Below, piece by piece: positions 31,913-46,281 of a DNA stretch of 64,000 nucleotides. This DNA is from Bolinopsis microptera (taxonomy: Eukaryota; Ctenophora; Tentaculata; Lobata; Bolinopsidae): positions 7,102,169 to 7,166,168 of the forward strand of contig NC_087079.1 in NCBI RefSeq assembly GCF_026151205.1. Direction: 5' to 3'. Positions within the stretch are counted from its first letter, which is position 1. The number at the start of each line of letters is the position of its first letter. The translations under genes and the position numbers were made by a program. The notes below the pieces were generated by a model that had not been told where the DNA came from, made no database searches, and saw only the letters and a list, made by a program, of their open reading frames with translations.

Positions 31913-32846
31913 TATCGCGTAATTTTGTTGTTAATTGTGTCCTCGTTCCAAATACGTAAAGAATTAAGCGCTTATAATCGTTTATAATCGCTTATATACC
32001 CCGCTTACATAATCGCTTATATACCCCAAATAAATCAAATCAAAACATATTTTGATCATAGTTTTGATCATAGTCAAAAAGCGCTTTTCATCGTTTATAG
32101 TCGCTTATAAGCGACAATTGAAGACAATAACATTTACGATACTTTATAATCACTTATAATCGCTTATAATATCTCGTACCTGACAATTTTTTCCTCGTTT
32201 CAAATACGTAAAAAAGCGCTTATAATCGTTTATAATCGCTTATAGACAGCAAATAAATAAGCGCTTATAAACGCTTTTCAGTAGGAAAATTTCAAGAAAA
32301 GCGGTTATAAGCGCTGATCATAGTGAAAATATCGCTTTTTAGCAGATTTCAAAAAATCGCTTATTGTCGCTTATAATCGTTTTATAATCGATTTAAACCG
32401 CTTATTAACTTAAAATAAAAAAGCGTTTTTTTAACGATTAGTAGGCGCTTTTTAATTTGGAACTTTCCCTAGTGAATATAATCGCTTATAGTCGATTAAA
32501 AGCGTTTTAAAAACGGTCCAAAAAACGGTTTATAAGCGTTTTTTTGAAAAGCGCTTACGGAGCGATAATAATCGACAACCCTAAAATAAAAGCGTTTTTT
32601 TATCACTAATAATTTTAATTCGCGATTTATTATCGCTTTTAAAGCGCTAATAATCGCTTTTGCAAAAATATTTTATGGAAAAAGCGATTATAATCGTTTT
32701 TAACCGTTTATTAACGGGACCGTTTATAATCGCTTTATAATCGCCAAATAACGGTGGGTTTTATCAATAAGCGCTTTTTTAGCGTAAAAAAAGCGGTTAT
32801 TACCGCTGATCACAAAAAATTAGTTATGGAAACTTGCCATATCAAC

Positions 32847-33439
32847 AACTGAAGATTGAGGAAAGTACATAATACAAGTTTACTAATTAACTCGCCAGAG
32901 TGCTATCACGTGAATTAAATGAATTTGTGGATTTGCAGCCGAACGAAACGGTTTTATAAACCCTAATCCTATCCAGTAACCATGACCCTAAAGCTGAATA
33001 GAGTAAGTATTGTTGCAATATGGCTAGACTGACGTTTTAAAATACCCAACAGCTGTCAGCTACTACACATAATGAAAGGAAATTGAAGGATCAACTTATA
33101 ATAAAAGCGCTCCAATTACTCTTCAAGTGAACAAAACAGAACCTCTAGTATCAAAGCAACTAGACAAGGCGTGATGGAGCCTTGGTAACTAAATAACAAT
33201 TAAAACACTAATTAGACGTGAACTCGGCGGCATAGCAAGTGATAATTATAATAATTGTGAATAAGCCAATTCACGATGCTTACCCGCACATGCTGTTCCA
33301 TATAATAAGCTTTAACGTCAATAAATCTGCTCATGATAGAATACATGTTAGCTAATGATGCGTCCTATTGTAATCAGCTAACACCAGCTTTGACTCACAG
33401 GTGCAATTCCATCTGCTTTTAATTAAAATATTCATTTCG
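32847..33439. other. Right remnant of the first duplicated unit and flank
   Basis: 32847-32911 continues the unit interrupted by the foldback element and matches 34854-34918. Beyond it the sequence is AT-rich, with GCAGCCGAACGAAACGGTTTTATAAACCCTAAT resembling part of the dispersed block at 29535-29575. Confidence 0.6.
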
Positions 33440-33759
33440 GGCACAACCCCCAAAAACCTTCTCAATTTATGATGATAACGGAAGACGCGCCCTAAACCAG
33501 AACTACAACACAAGACTACATCACCATGACTAGTGCTGAGAGGTGTAACCTGTATATCCCCAAATCTAGAACACATAAAAGCTTTTCGTATTTGGGTGCA
33601 GAATGCTGGAATTCAACTCCAGTGAACATAAGAAATGTAGAATGTACTGCCAAATTTACACATTGTATGAAATCCTCATTTATGCTGGACGTCATTAATA
33701 GTGTCTCATCTTATGAAATTAACAATAGCTTTGACTATTTTTACACTCCAGCTCTGTGA
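33440..33759 (+). pseudogene. C-terminal tail of a CR1/L2/Jockey-type LINE
   Basis: The open frame 33526-33759 reads NLYIPKSRTHKSFSYLGAEC, then WNSTPVNIRNVE and FTHCMKSSF. This fits the standard post-RT tail l.vPrsrt..g.ksFsyrGa.lWNsLP..iR...s...Fk..lk. Only the tail survives, as usual for 5'-truncated LINE copies. Confidence 0.75.
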
Positions 33760-33802
33760 TAACTATAACTATAAGATGTTTCGGAGTTTTTATAATCCAA
33801 TA

Positions 33803-34918
33803 TTTTAGAACTTTACACCTTGTTGTATTTGCGAAAGATCAAAGCATACAGACTGTTACAATGCTGAAAAACAGCAAACTTTTTTCCCTAGAGCGTTAAT
33901 TGTATATCCCTAGGAGGTCACTAGTATCAAGATCTTAGTTTTAAGTTATATTTAAACAAAACACTTATATAACAATAGATGTATCTCCAATCAGATAATG
34001 TAACTACACAAGCCACAGCAAATAAGTCTATGATATGTAGGCTGAGACATCTAGAAAATGCCGTTTTGAGTATAAGTTGTTAACTCAGAGTCAGGCCCTT
34101 GTTTGTTTCAGCTGTTAGATTTAGCATGAAGCAAACAGAGGAGTGAATTACGGAGAATTAAACAATTTGAACTTATATAGTGACACCATATGGATTTTTA
34201 ATATTATCATTTAGGTCTTGATTCTTTTTTGTTTGATCCCTGTCACCCTGTGGTCAATTCAAAGATAATACTTTCGACACTTGCACTTCTACTAGATAAA
34301 CTTCACCTCATTGGACACACTACCTACAGCTCTTATCCCGCGCGCAGACGTACACTAAGTATCAGCCCGAAAGCAGCTCAAAAAGATTTCTACTGAGCTT
34401 GATTAATGTAGTAAACCTAAATTCGTTACAATTTGCAGGCCGTGAATGAATGGGGAAAACGAGCGACCGATTACATTCCCGGTATCATTTTGCATAAATT
34501 TGAGAACGGTAACTTAAATTGATTTACTTCCTTTGTGTCTGGAAAAAGGAGATACGGTCGATGGTCTAATCTACCCAATTTTTGGTTTTTGGTGAAAAAT
34601 ATTTAATACTATAATTATCTCATTTCACCGGGTATAAGTGGTACTACTACTATTTTCTACAACGATAAATTATTGATCTATTTTTGATCAATGATAAGTA
34701 AAATAGCAGCTCATGCATGCACATGTCACGTAGCTTACCACAGAGAGATAGCGAGATGATTTGTAGGAATATTAACGTCGTTTGAAGTTTCCGCATGTCT
34801 GCCATTCTACATTGTTAGAAAAATCGATGTTTAACTTTAAACGAAATATCAACAACTGAAGATTGAGGAAAGTACATAATAAAAGTTTAATAATTAACTC
34901 GCCAGAGTGCTATCACGT
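33803..34918. repeat. Direct duplication, second (uninterrupted) copy
   Basis: Uninterrupted counterpart of 23674-24742 plus 32847-32911. It contains the single ATATCAAC (34846-34853) that marks the empty insertion site. Confidence 0.92.
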
Positions 34919-35212
34919 CAAATTACGTCACTTACTACGTCACGCATTACGTCACTCACTACGTTACTCACTACGTCACTCACTACATCACTCACTACAT
35001 CACTCACTACGTCACTCACTACGTCACACACTACGACAGTCACTACGTCACTCACTACGTCACTCACTACGTCACACACTACGTCACTCACTACGACAGT
35101 CACTACGTCACTCACTACGTCACTCACTACGTCACTCACTACGTCACTCACTACGCCACTCACTACGTCACTCACGACGTCACTCACGACGTCACTCACT
35201 ACGTCACTAAAT
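34919..35212. repeat. 12-bp satellite ACTACGTCACTC, about 24 units
   Basis: Array of ACTACGTCACTC with variants (ACTACGACAGTC, ACTACATCACTC, ACGACGTCACTC). The unit includes ACGTCA, a CRE half-site. The array ends 16 bp before the NOX-like exon. ORFs of Leu-Thr-Thr-Ser repeats are artefacts. Confidence 0.93.
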
Positions 35213-35228
35213 CATTGCACTATTTCAG

Positions 35229-35337
35229 GTACAAGCTAAAGAGCGGTAACTTTGATTTCGGAGTGAAGAAAATCTACTTCTACTGGCTGTGTTTCGACAC
35301 TTATGTATTTGGCTGGTTCACTTCTGTTATATCCGAG
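35229..35337 (+). pseudogene. Orphan exon of a NADPH oxidase (NOX) gene
   Basis: The 109-nt block is bounded by ATTTCAG/ and /GTGGTCAC. Translation is YKLKSGNFDFG, then VKKIYFYWLCFDTYVFGWFT. This matches the NADPH-binding region of NOX proteins, where KKIYFYWLCRDTxAFEWF is conserved; here the Arg is replaced by Phe and the Glu by Gly. No neighbouring NOX exons were found. It is probably a duplicated or transposon-captured exon, because the rest of the neighbourhood is repeats. Confidence 0.75.
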
Positions 35338-37551
35338 GTGGTCACTTGTATGGGGACTGCATGTTGAGCAGAAGTGCGATAAAGCGGTACAACATTAATA
35401 GGCGCGTATCAGAGCAATAGGCAAAACTTATTTGCCCCTACACTCCTACAGATACATTTATAACCAAACAATTCTCCCAACGCTAGGTTATGTCACCTTT
35501 GTGTGGTAGCATCGGATTGATAAAGCCCAGTACAAAAAATAAAAGGATGCAAGCGGTACGAAGACATGCATCATGATAGCCAGATCTCAAAAGCACGGCT
35601 CTGATAATCTGAAGAATATGATCAGCCCCATTTATTTCAAGAAAATGTCCATACTAACAGCCAGGAAATTACAAAAATAGGGAAATTTTCAGGAGCAAGA
35701 TACTGTGTGATTCGAGATATATAAACAATAAACATATATGCAAGGACCAGAGACAAAATTTTCACACCGAGGCAACTGCAGTGTATTAACGTTTTGACGA
35801 ACACAGAATTAGAATAATTCTATAATAAGGCAAAAAGATCGTAGGGAATAAGTAATCGGGTTTGGATATATGAGGTGGCCCGATGGGCGATGGAATTGGA
35901 CCTGCGTTGTCGACAAAAGTCTGCTCCTTCGCAATATGGACCACTCCCCTATAATTGTGTGTATAAAAAGAGCATATTTTACGCGCTTGACGCTATATAA
36001 GCCATGTGTTAATTAATTACTTATTACAGGCATAGCAACCAGTTTTTGGTGCTTGACGACTGTTACACACGGATCAATCATTAATTTAAATGTTATTTTG
36101 GTGACACAAGCTTAATAAATTACCGAGTGATAAAATTCAGCAATTCAAAACAAATAAAATCATGTTATCAGCTGATAGACCATAGACTCGTGGCTGATTA
36201 TTTCTTTATTTAACAATTAATCGACACTGATTGGTAAAAAGCATTGGAATACATAGTTGAGAACAGATGTTATTTTAGTTTTACATTTACATTCAAGAAG
36301 CAACTAATATCGAAATTGCGGTATGCTTTTAAAGAATCCTACATCAAATAAAAGGCTCGAAAGTCGATGGTGCTGTAGATGTGTCGAGTAAGCATAAAAA
36401 TGTATTAGTTTATTTTACCAAAACCCATAATCATGGGTAGAGTGGACCGCTGCCAATGTCTCTCTTTACCAAACAAAAGGAAATGATATTAATTTGATTG
36501 ACCGTTCTCAAATGCAAAATGATACCGAGAATGAAATCGGTCGCTCGCTTTTCCCCGGACATTGGGAGAGGGACAAATCTTAATATGCTAAACTAATCAT
36601 GGTAAGCACCCATTAAAATAGAATAAACTGTGCTCATCTACATAGGATTCCTTGTCTAAACGTTGACCGTTTAGAACTTATTTACATTGCCAACTTGGAG
36701 ATTTTTCCGAAAGTGGTTGGTTTTGGGCTGGTGCATTGGTTGTCATACGTTGTATGACGCTCCCCTTGTATTTTTTCCATTTCACCCTTTTGTAAAAAGG
36801 CAATAGTGAAAGGTTACGAATGGAGGTTTTTGCAGAAAAACGTGGATTTTGGAGATTTCGGTAGGTGGGTCAAATATATGTCGTGTTCCTTGCTTACTTC
36901 CGTTCGTTACCAAGCAACGAAAAAGTTGCGCGCGCGAGGATTGCTTGCGGAGATGTGATGTATAGATTAAGATAGCCTGTGATCTATGAATGCGCGGCGC
37001 GACTGTGTTTTATTGTATATGATGCATGTAATGTATAATAATATTACTGTTAGGTAATACGCCCAATTTGTACGTGGCACGCGTAGTGTATTGATGTGTA
37101 CACGAGTATAGTTTACCCTTACTGATAATTTCTTGATTTACAGATACAAGTTAAGTTCTACGGCAATTGAACTGGATTTCAAGTGTTTCCCGTATTTGAT
37201 GCATAATTTATCAATATATTATTATCATGAAGATTGAAGTGAGCTGATTGGAGCTTATACTTAACTTAAATTTATAGTAAATGTGGAATGGAAATCTAGC
37301 GTCCGCCAAAACGAAACAACGGGCGCAATTCTTGTTAGTGTGTTGTATCGTAGAAACGTTACAGGATCTATAGTGAAACGACATTGGGGGTCACGACGTG
37401 ATACAAGGCATTGGGAGAGCAGAGAGGGACAAATCTTAATATGCTAAACTAATGCTAAGCACCAATTAAAATAGAATAAACAATGATCATCCACGTGGGA
37501 CTCCTTGTCTAACGGACGGTTAACTTTAATTAATATAAGAGCTGCTTTACT
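35338..37551. other. Repeat-derived intergenic region
   Basis: No gene supported. Near 36435-36560 lies, in inverted orientation, a ~130-bp dispersed repeat also seen at 24333-24440, 26465-26570 and 34437-34560 (ACCGATTACATTCCCGGTAT.., ACGGTAA..TTCCTTT..GGAAAAAGGA). The GTATGAC/GGGGGTCACGACGTG repeat occurs at 36740-36810 and 37347-37412. Confidence 0.5.
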
Positions 37552-37710
37552 AAGGAACTTGGTACCTTGAATTATAATTGAAGTGGTGGAATTGCCGGCC
37601 CAGTTTACAAGACGCAGCTTACTGTACTAAGAAACTTGGTACCTTGAATTATTGAAGTGGTGGAATTGCCGGCCCAGTCTACAAGACGCAGCTTATTGTA
37701 GTTGTACTAA
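37552..37710. repeat. Two-copy ~70-bp tandem duplication
   Basis: CTAAGAAACTTGGTACCTTG..GTGGTGGAATTGCCGGCCCAG..TACAAGACGCAGCTTA occurs twice, the first copy with four extra bases. Confidence 0.85.
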
Positions 37711-37777
37711 ATCCTCGATCTGGAAGATACTTGTGTCCTTTAAGAGTTCGGGTGATCCTGTAGAATTGCAGGTCACT

Positions 37778-37845
37778 TTAATTGACGATGTCAATTCATC
37801 TCAGCTCGGCGCGGCACAGTAGCGACTAGCGCATCTCGCTACAAC
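37778..37845. repeat. Dispersed repeat similar to the receptor N-terminal segment
   Basis: TTGACGATGTCAATTC..CAGCTCGGCGCGGCACAGTAG..GCATCTCGCTACAA. It is the non-coding relative of 7274-7340, and its first block also recurs at 9673-9690. Confidence 0.6.
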
Positions 37846-38040
37846 AGGTCACTCTATAATATGCAGAGACCACAGTCCAGACGGTATATATCTAACTATG
37901 GTCCAGTTATGAGGGTTATTTTGATTGTTGATTGGGACTGGCCAAAAACCGCTAACCAATGTTAACGAAATAGAAATTTAATGCACAATAATTATGTGAG
38001 TTGTGAAATTTTTGGAATCCTACACACCTAATATTATTTA

Positions 38041-38092
38041 TTCATTATCTTTTCTTAATCTTATTATTGTATTTGTAAGAAAAGATAATGAA
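38041..38092. other. Perfect 17-bp hairpin with 18-nt loop
   Basis: TTCATTATCTTTTCTTA pairs exactly with TAAGAAAAGATAATGAA. It is in AT-rich DNA near a possible weak plus-strand ORF (38127-38381) of no recognisable family. Confidence 0.85.
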
Positions 38093-38499
38093 AAAATGAT
38101 GATATACCTACAATTCTACGTGCTTATTGTCACAAAATCTTAATTTCTCTCTTAAATTAAAAGAAAATAATCTGAACATTAAGATTCTAACGAGCCAGTT
38201 AGTAAAGACAGGAAAGGTGTGCAATGGGAGAGCCAAGCTCGCAAGATTCGTCGAATTATTATATGTTATACTTATAGGTACTCATTTTGTGTCATTTCCT
38301 TGTAGCCCAATGCGATTGTTTAACTTTAACTTTAAGTTTATGAAGAATTATGTAATTACAGATAGTGTCATTTCATTGTAGCCCAATGCTAATTTTTAAC
38401 TTTAAGATTTTTTATGACTTATGTCCTTTAAAAGCTGTGCGTAGAATTGTAGGTCAATCTATAAGTTTATAAAAAGCCCCCTCCCGGGTTGCAACATTG

Positions 38500-38995
38500 C
38501 CATGTTACGCAAATAATTGCCGCGCTAACGAAATATTTGCCATCTTAGCAAAATATGCGCCGTGTTATGATGTATTTGCCAGGCTGCGCGTGATGATGCA
38601 AATATTTCATAAGGAGGCGAATTTTACGTTAGGAAAATGCGCATTCTTAGCAAAATATTTGCCAAACGGTCAGACGCGCGCTGCACGCTCCTTTTTAGTT
38701 TGTTTACGCGAGAATGAAATCTTCGCATTCTTAGCAAAATATTCGCCTCCTTATAATTTATTTGCGCGAGAGTTAAATCTACGCTTTCTTAGCAAAATAT
38801 TCGCCACCTTATAATTTATTTGCGCGAGAGTTAAATCTACGCTTTCTTAGCAAAATATTCGCCACCTTATAATTTATTTGCGGGAGAGTTAAATCTACGC
38901 TTTCTTAGCATAATATTTGCCGCCTTATAATTTATTTGCGGGAGAGTTAAATCTAGCTACGCTTTTTTAGAAAAATCTTTGCCACCTTATATTTT
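38500..38995. repeat. ~57-bp tandem repeat in the left palindrome arm (mirrored at 47176-47671)
   Basis: Units of TTAGCAAAATATTCGCC..CTTATAATTTATTTGCG..GAGAGTTAAATCTACGC, five to eight copies with decay outward. Related copies lie at 40285-40510 and 41230-41480 and in the mirrored positions. Confidence 0.85.
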
Positions 38996-39889
38996 ACATA
39001 ACTTCATTTGTGATAGGAATTAGGATCATATGCTGCTTACGACTCTGCAGTGGATCACATACTGTATACGTGGATTGAACTGACCCGAAGGAATTATGAT
39101 CAGTGGATCGAAATACATAACGTGACCGACGAATCGCGTCCACAAGATCACTTCGAAATAAGTAACGTGAACCGGCCTGACGAATCACTTGATGAGTTTA
39201 TGATCCAAAAGAAGGATAGGATCTGACCTGAACTTGGAAATAAGATAGGATATTGTGTATATTATAATGAGGTCTAAAACACACGCTCAAAGTTAAAGTG
39301 TGTTTATATTTACCAATTAAACTTTAGTTGATGTTAACTTGTTAATTATAACTGTGTACGAGTACGACTACCTACCTAACAGTAACCGCTTCGATTTGTT
39401 TAACAAAACATCATTTTCCGAACTAGAGTGCGGTACCTATGACTTAGACTTTACTCCGCTAGAAACAACAAAATTTAAACAATTGGACAGTAGCGAATCT
39501 ACCTAGCGAACTTTAGTGTTAGAACTTAGCGGTGACCGACAACTAGGAACCTCTCATTCCGGCCTCCCACAGCTAGGTATCACATGACATGGCCCAATCA
39601 GTGACGTATCATTTGTGATGTGATCCATATTATTCACATGACAGTTTAGTAAGTAGTTGTGTTTGAGAAGTGTTTGAGCTCTCGGCATGTGTTCACATAA
39701 CGGACGTGAGCCAGGTCCAAAAGGGGCTGGTTCTCGTATCCAAGGATGTGAGCCGAGCATGCACTGAAGCGGAAAGCTGCTGAACAGCCCAAGGCAGTAA
39801 AGCCAAGGCGTCCGGATCTGCACAGCACTCTGAAGCGAAGACCTCAGAAGAATTCCTCCTTCCTTCTACATGCACCTCCACGAGACGGG

Positions 39890-40081
39890 ACGAGCCCTTT
39901 GTTATCTTCGGCGGGAAGACAGATCGGAATGTACGAGTCGTTGCCTTCTCTACAGCCCGGAACCTTGCTACGCTGGCATGGTAGCAACTGGATTGCAGAC
40001 GGCACGTTTTACGTCGCCCCGAATATATTCACCCAGAGCTATACGATTCATGCTGTTATTGACCAGAAATTTTTGCTGTGA
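39890..40081 (+). pseudogene. MULE-type transposase fragment, left arm
   Basis: Frame ending at 40081 reads RWHGSNWIADGTFYVAPNIF then TQSYTIHAVIDQKFLL-stop. The W..DGTF..aP..F.Qly.IHa pattern is the conserved start of the MULE transposase core that follows FLYWCH-like regions. Just upstream, in another frame, FVIFGGKTDRNVRVVAFSTA fits the preceding segment, so a frameshift lies near 39980. The rest of the catalytic domain is missing. Confidence 0.72.
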
Positions 40082-40195
40082 AATCAGTGGATACCTGAAG
40101 ATTGAGAGATGGACGCCTCGAGATTGTTCTACAAGGGCCCCCGACTGTTTAAACCAACAAACTTTTTGTGAATTACCTAAGTTATGTTTGTAAAC

Positions 40196-41959
40196 AGTAA
40201 AATAACTAATTCGTCAATCATGGATATGCAGATGATCCAGTTTCTCTCTAAACTTAAATTCCGTAATATTTTAAATCGATTTACTCGCGCATTCTTGGAA
40301 AAATAATTGCCAAACAGTTTGACGCGCGTTGCACGCCCCTTTTTGGTTTGTTTACGCGAGAATGCAATCTTCGCATTATTAGCAAAATATTCGCATCCTT
40401 ATAATTATTTGCGCGACGCAAATAAATCTTCGCTTCCTTAGGGAAATATTCGCCACCTTATAATTTATTTGCGAGAGGATTCAATTTGTGTTTTTTATGT
40501 TCGCGCAGTTCTTAGCAAAATATTTATCTGAACGAAAGCTCAAAATTTACCGAGAAATTGACCGTCTAATTAATCTATTTTGATGACTGTTTCTGACCTA
40601 AAATTGCACAAAAAATCGATTTAACTAGGTTTCAGAACCTATAAACAAATCCTTATTCCTCAAAATTTATGTTTTATAGTTAATACGAGCAACAAGCAAC
40701 GCCAACATGTAGGTATATTGTATTGATCCTTCGGTTCTACAGCTCTTGACCTAGGGCTGAAACCGTAAGATCGAGGCAATCCTCACCTCAACTGATCGAA
40801 CTTGATCGGAGAGCAGAGTACGACAAAACACAGCAGGTAAGCAATTCATTTTTGTGACTGTTCCTCACCTGTACAACGTTGCACGAGAAATCGATTTAAA
40901 TTGGTTTTACAGCCCTAATCATGACCTACGGAGTTGAACTTAAGCTGAGACCGAAAGATCGAGGCAATCCTCACCTTCAATGATCGAACAGGTACTACTA
41001 ACATCGATCACGTGATATGACCGTAAGTTGACCCGAACTAAAGTCAACTACCTTCTGAACACGCACTAAAGTCCACCAGGGAAATATATTGAAAAATATA
41101 TTTTGTCAAACTCGAAGAAAACTTCTTGTGAATTACCTAAGTTATGTTTGTAAACAGTAAAATAACTAATTCGTCAATCATGGATATTGGATATGCAGAT
41201 GATCCAGTTTCTCTCTAAACTTAAAACTTCGTGATATTTCAATCGATTTTACTCGAATTCTTTAAAAAATATTTGCCTAATAACGGTCTGACGCGCGTTG
41301 CACGCTCCTTTTTAGTTTGTTTACACGAGAATGAAATCTTCGCATTGTTAGCAAAATATTCGCCTCCTTATAATTTATTTGCGCGAGAGTTAAATCTACG
41401 CTTTCTTAGCAATATATTCGCCTCCTTATGATTTATTCGCGCGAGGATTGAATATGCGCGTTTTTAAGTTCTTACTTCTTAGCAAAATATTTATTTGAAC
41501 GAAAACTCAAAATTTACCGAGAAATCGACCTTTTTATTAACTCATTTTGATGACTGTTTCTGATCAGAAATTGCACGAAAAATCGATTTAACTAGGTTTC
41601 AGAACATATAAACAATTCCTTATCCGTCAAAATTGATATTTTATAGTTAATACGAGCAACAAGCAACATATATTTTGATCCTATATGGTTCTACTCATGA
41701 TATGACCTAGGGAGTTAAGCTGAAACCGAAAGATCGAGGCGATCGAACAAGTAGGTACTAACACAATTTTCAGATAGAAATGTTCGTTGCAATATTATTT
41801 TTATTGCAGCTTTGCAACTTGAGCGAAGTAAAGAGCAAAGTACGAAAAAACACAGCAGGCAAGCAACTCATTTTGGTGACTATTCCTCATTTAACTGCTA
41901 ACGTTGCACGAGAAATCGATTTTAGTTGGTTTTAAAGCCCAATAACGCTTTTACGCTTC
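40196..41959. repeat. Inner part of left palindrome arm with internal direct repeats
   Basis: Contains GTGAATTACCTAAGTTATG..TCAATCATGGATAT at 40168-40235 and again at 41128-41190, and GAAAGATCGAGGC..TC blocks at 40769, 40950 and 41728. No gene. The mirror is 44217-45976. Confidence 0.7.
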
Positions 41960-44216
<2,257 letters not shown>

Positions 44217-46089
44217 AAGCGTAAAAGCGTTATTGGGCTGTAAAACCAACTATAATCGATATCTCGTGCAACGTTAGCAGTTAAATGAGGAATAGTCACC
44301 AAAATGAGTTGCTTGCCTGCTGTGTTTTTTCGTACTTTGCTCTTTACGCTCAAGTTGCATAGCTGCAATAAACATAATATTGCAACGAACATTTCTATCT
44401 GAAAATTGTGTTAGTACCTACTTGTTCGATTGCCTCGATCTTTCGGTTTCAGCTTAACTCCCTAGGTCATATCATGAGTAGAACCATAGGATCAAAATAT
44501 ATGTTGCTTGTTGCTCGTATTAACTATAAAATATCAATTTTGACGGATAAGGAATTGTTTATATGTTCTGAAACCTAGTTAAATCGATTTTTCGTGCAAT
44601 TTCTGATCAGAAACAGTCATCAAAATGAGTTAATAAAAAGGTCGATTTCTCGGTAAATTTTGAGTTTTCGTTCAAATAAATATTTTGCTAAGAAGTAAGA
44701 ACTTAAAAACGCGCATATTCAATCCTCGCGCGAATAAATCATAAGGAGGCGAATATATTGCTAAGAAAGCGTAGATTTAACTCTCGCGCAAATAAATTAT
44801 AAGGAGGCGAATATTTTGCTAACAATGCGAAGATTTCATTCTCGTGTAAACAAACTAAAAAGGAGCGTGCAACGCGCGTCAGACCGTTATTAGGCAAATA
44901 TTTTTTAAAGAATTCGAGTAAAATCGATTGAAATATCACGAAGTTTTAAGTTTAGAGAGAAACTGGATCATCTGCATATCCAATATCCATGATTGACGAA
45001 TTAGTTATTTTACTGTTTACAAACATAACTTAGGTAATTCACAAGAAGTTTTCTTCGAGTTTGACAAAATATATTTTTCAATATATTTCCCTGGTGGACT
45101 TTAGTGCGTGTTCAGAAGGTAGTTGACTTTAGTTCGGGTCAACTTACGGTCATATCACGTGATCGATGTTAGTAGTACCTGTTCGATCATTGAAGGTGAG
45201 GATTGCCTCGATCTTTCGGTCTCAGCTTAAGTTCAACTCCGTAGGTCATGATTAGGGCTGTAAAACCAATTTAAATCGATTTCTCGTGCAACGTTGTACA
45301 GGTGAGGAACAGTCACAAAAATGAATTGCTTACCTGCTGTGTTTTGTCGTACTCTGCTCTCCGATCAAGTTCGATCAGTTGAGGTGAGGATTGCCTCGAT
45401 CTTACGGTTTCAGCCCTAGGTCAAGAGCTGTAGAACCGAAGGATCAATACAATATACCTACATGTTGGCGTTGCTTGTTGCTCGTATTAACTATAAAACA
45501 TAAATTTTGAGGAATAAGGATTTGTTTATAGGTTCTGAAACCTAGTTAAATCGATTTTTTGTGCAATTTTAGGTCAGAAACAGTCATCAAAATAGATTAA
45601 TTAGACGGTCAATTTCTCGGTAAATTTTGAGCTTTCGTTCAGATAAATATTTTGCTAAGAACTGCGCGAACATAAAAAACACAAATTGAATCCTCTCGCA
45701 AATAAATTATAAGGTGGCGAATATTTCCCTAAGGAAGCGAAGATTTATTTGCGTCGCGCAAATAATTATAAGGATGCGAATATTTTGCTAATAATGCGAA
45801 GATTGCATTCTCGCGTAAACAAACCAAAAAGGGGCGTGCAACGCGCGTCAAACTGTTTGGCAATTATTTTTCCAAGAATGCGCGAGTAAATCGATTTAAA
45901 ATATTACGGAGTTTTAAGTTTAGAGAGAAACTGGATCATCTGCATATCCATGATTGACGAATTAGTTATTTTACTGTTTACAAACATAACTTAGGTAATT
46001 CACAAAAAGTTTGTTGGTTTAAACAGTCGGGGGCCCTTGTAGAACAATCTCGAGGCGTCCATCTCTCAATCTTCAGGTATCCACTGATT

Positions 46090-46281
46090 TCACAGCAAAA
46101 ATTTCTGGTCAATAACAGCATGAATCGTATAGCTCTGGGTGAATATATTCGGGGCGACGTAAAACGTGCCGTCTGCAATCCAGTTGCTACCATGCCAGCG
46201 TAGCAAGGTTCCGGGCTGTAGAGAAGGCAACGACTCGTACATTCCGATCTGTCTTCCCGCCGAAGATAACAAAGGGCTCGT
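46090..46281 (-). pseudogene. MULE-type transposase fragment, right arm
   Basis: Exact mirror of 39890-40081, including the premature end after DQKFLL and the frameshift. The decay therefore occurred before the arms were duplicated, or the arms have been homogenised. Confidence 0.72.

Larger units (their letters stand above)
24743..32838. mobile_element. 8,096-bp foldback-type DNA transposon with ~0.93-kb TIRs and 8-bp TSD
   Basis: Begins GGCAAGTTTCCATAACTA and ends with its exact reverse complement. It is flanked by ATATCAAC at 24735-24742 and 32839-32846. The duplicated locus at 34846-34853 has a single ATATCAAC with both flanks joined, a direct empty site. Arms are 24743-25587 plus 28070-28152 (left, split by a later insertion) and 31913-32838 (right). 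They consist largely of permuted AAGCG and ATTATAA words. No transposase matching the element was found inside, so it is non-autonomous. An 8-bp duplication is compatible with hAT, P or several other superfamilies; the end sequence did not allow a choice. Confidence 0.93.

Noticed and set aside
34863-35239. Thr/Ser/Leu and Arg/His repeat ORFs
   Set aside because: Products of the 12-bp satellite in three frames.
38127-38381. 84-codon plus-strand ORF
   Set aside because: AT-rich, no domain, contains a repeated TGTCATTTC..GTAGCCCAATGC phrase typical of non-coding repeats.
39870-40193. 107-codon ORF with many cysteines as a secreted peptide
   Set aside because: It overlaps the MULE-type transposase remnant in another frame and has no signal peptide; it is duplicated only because of the palindrome.
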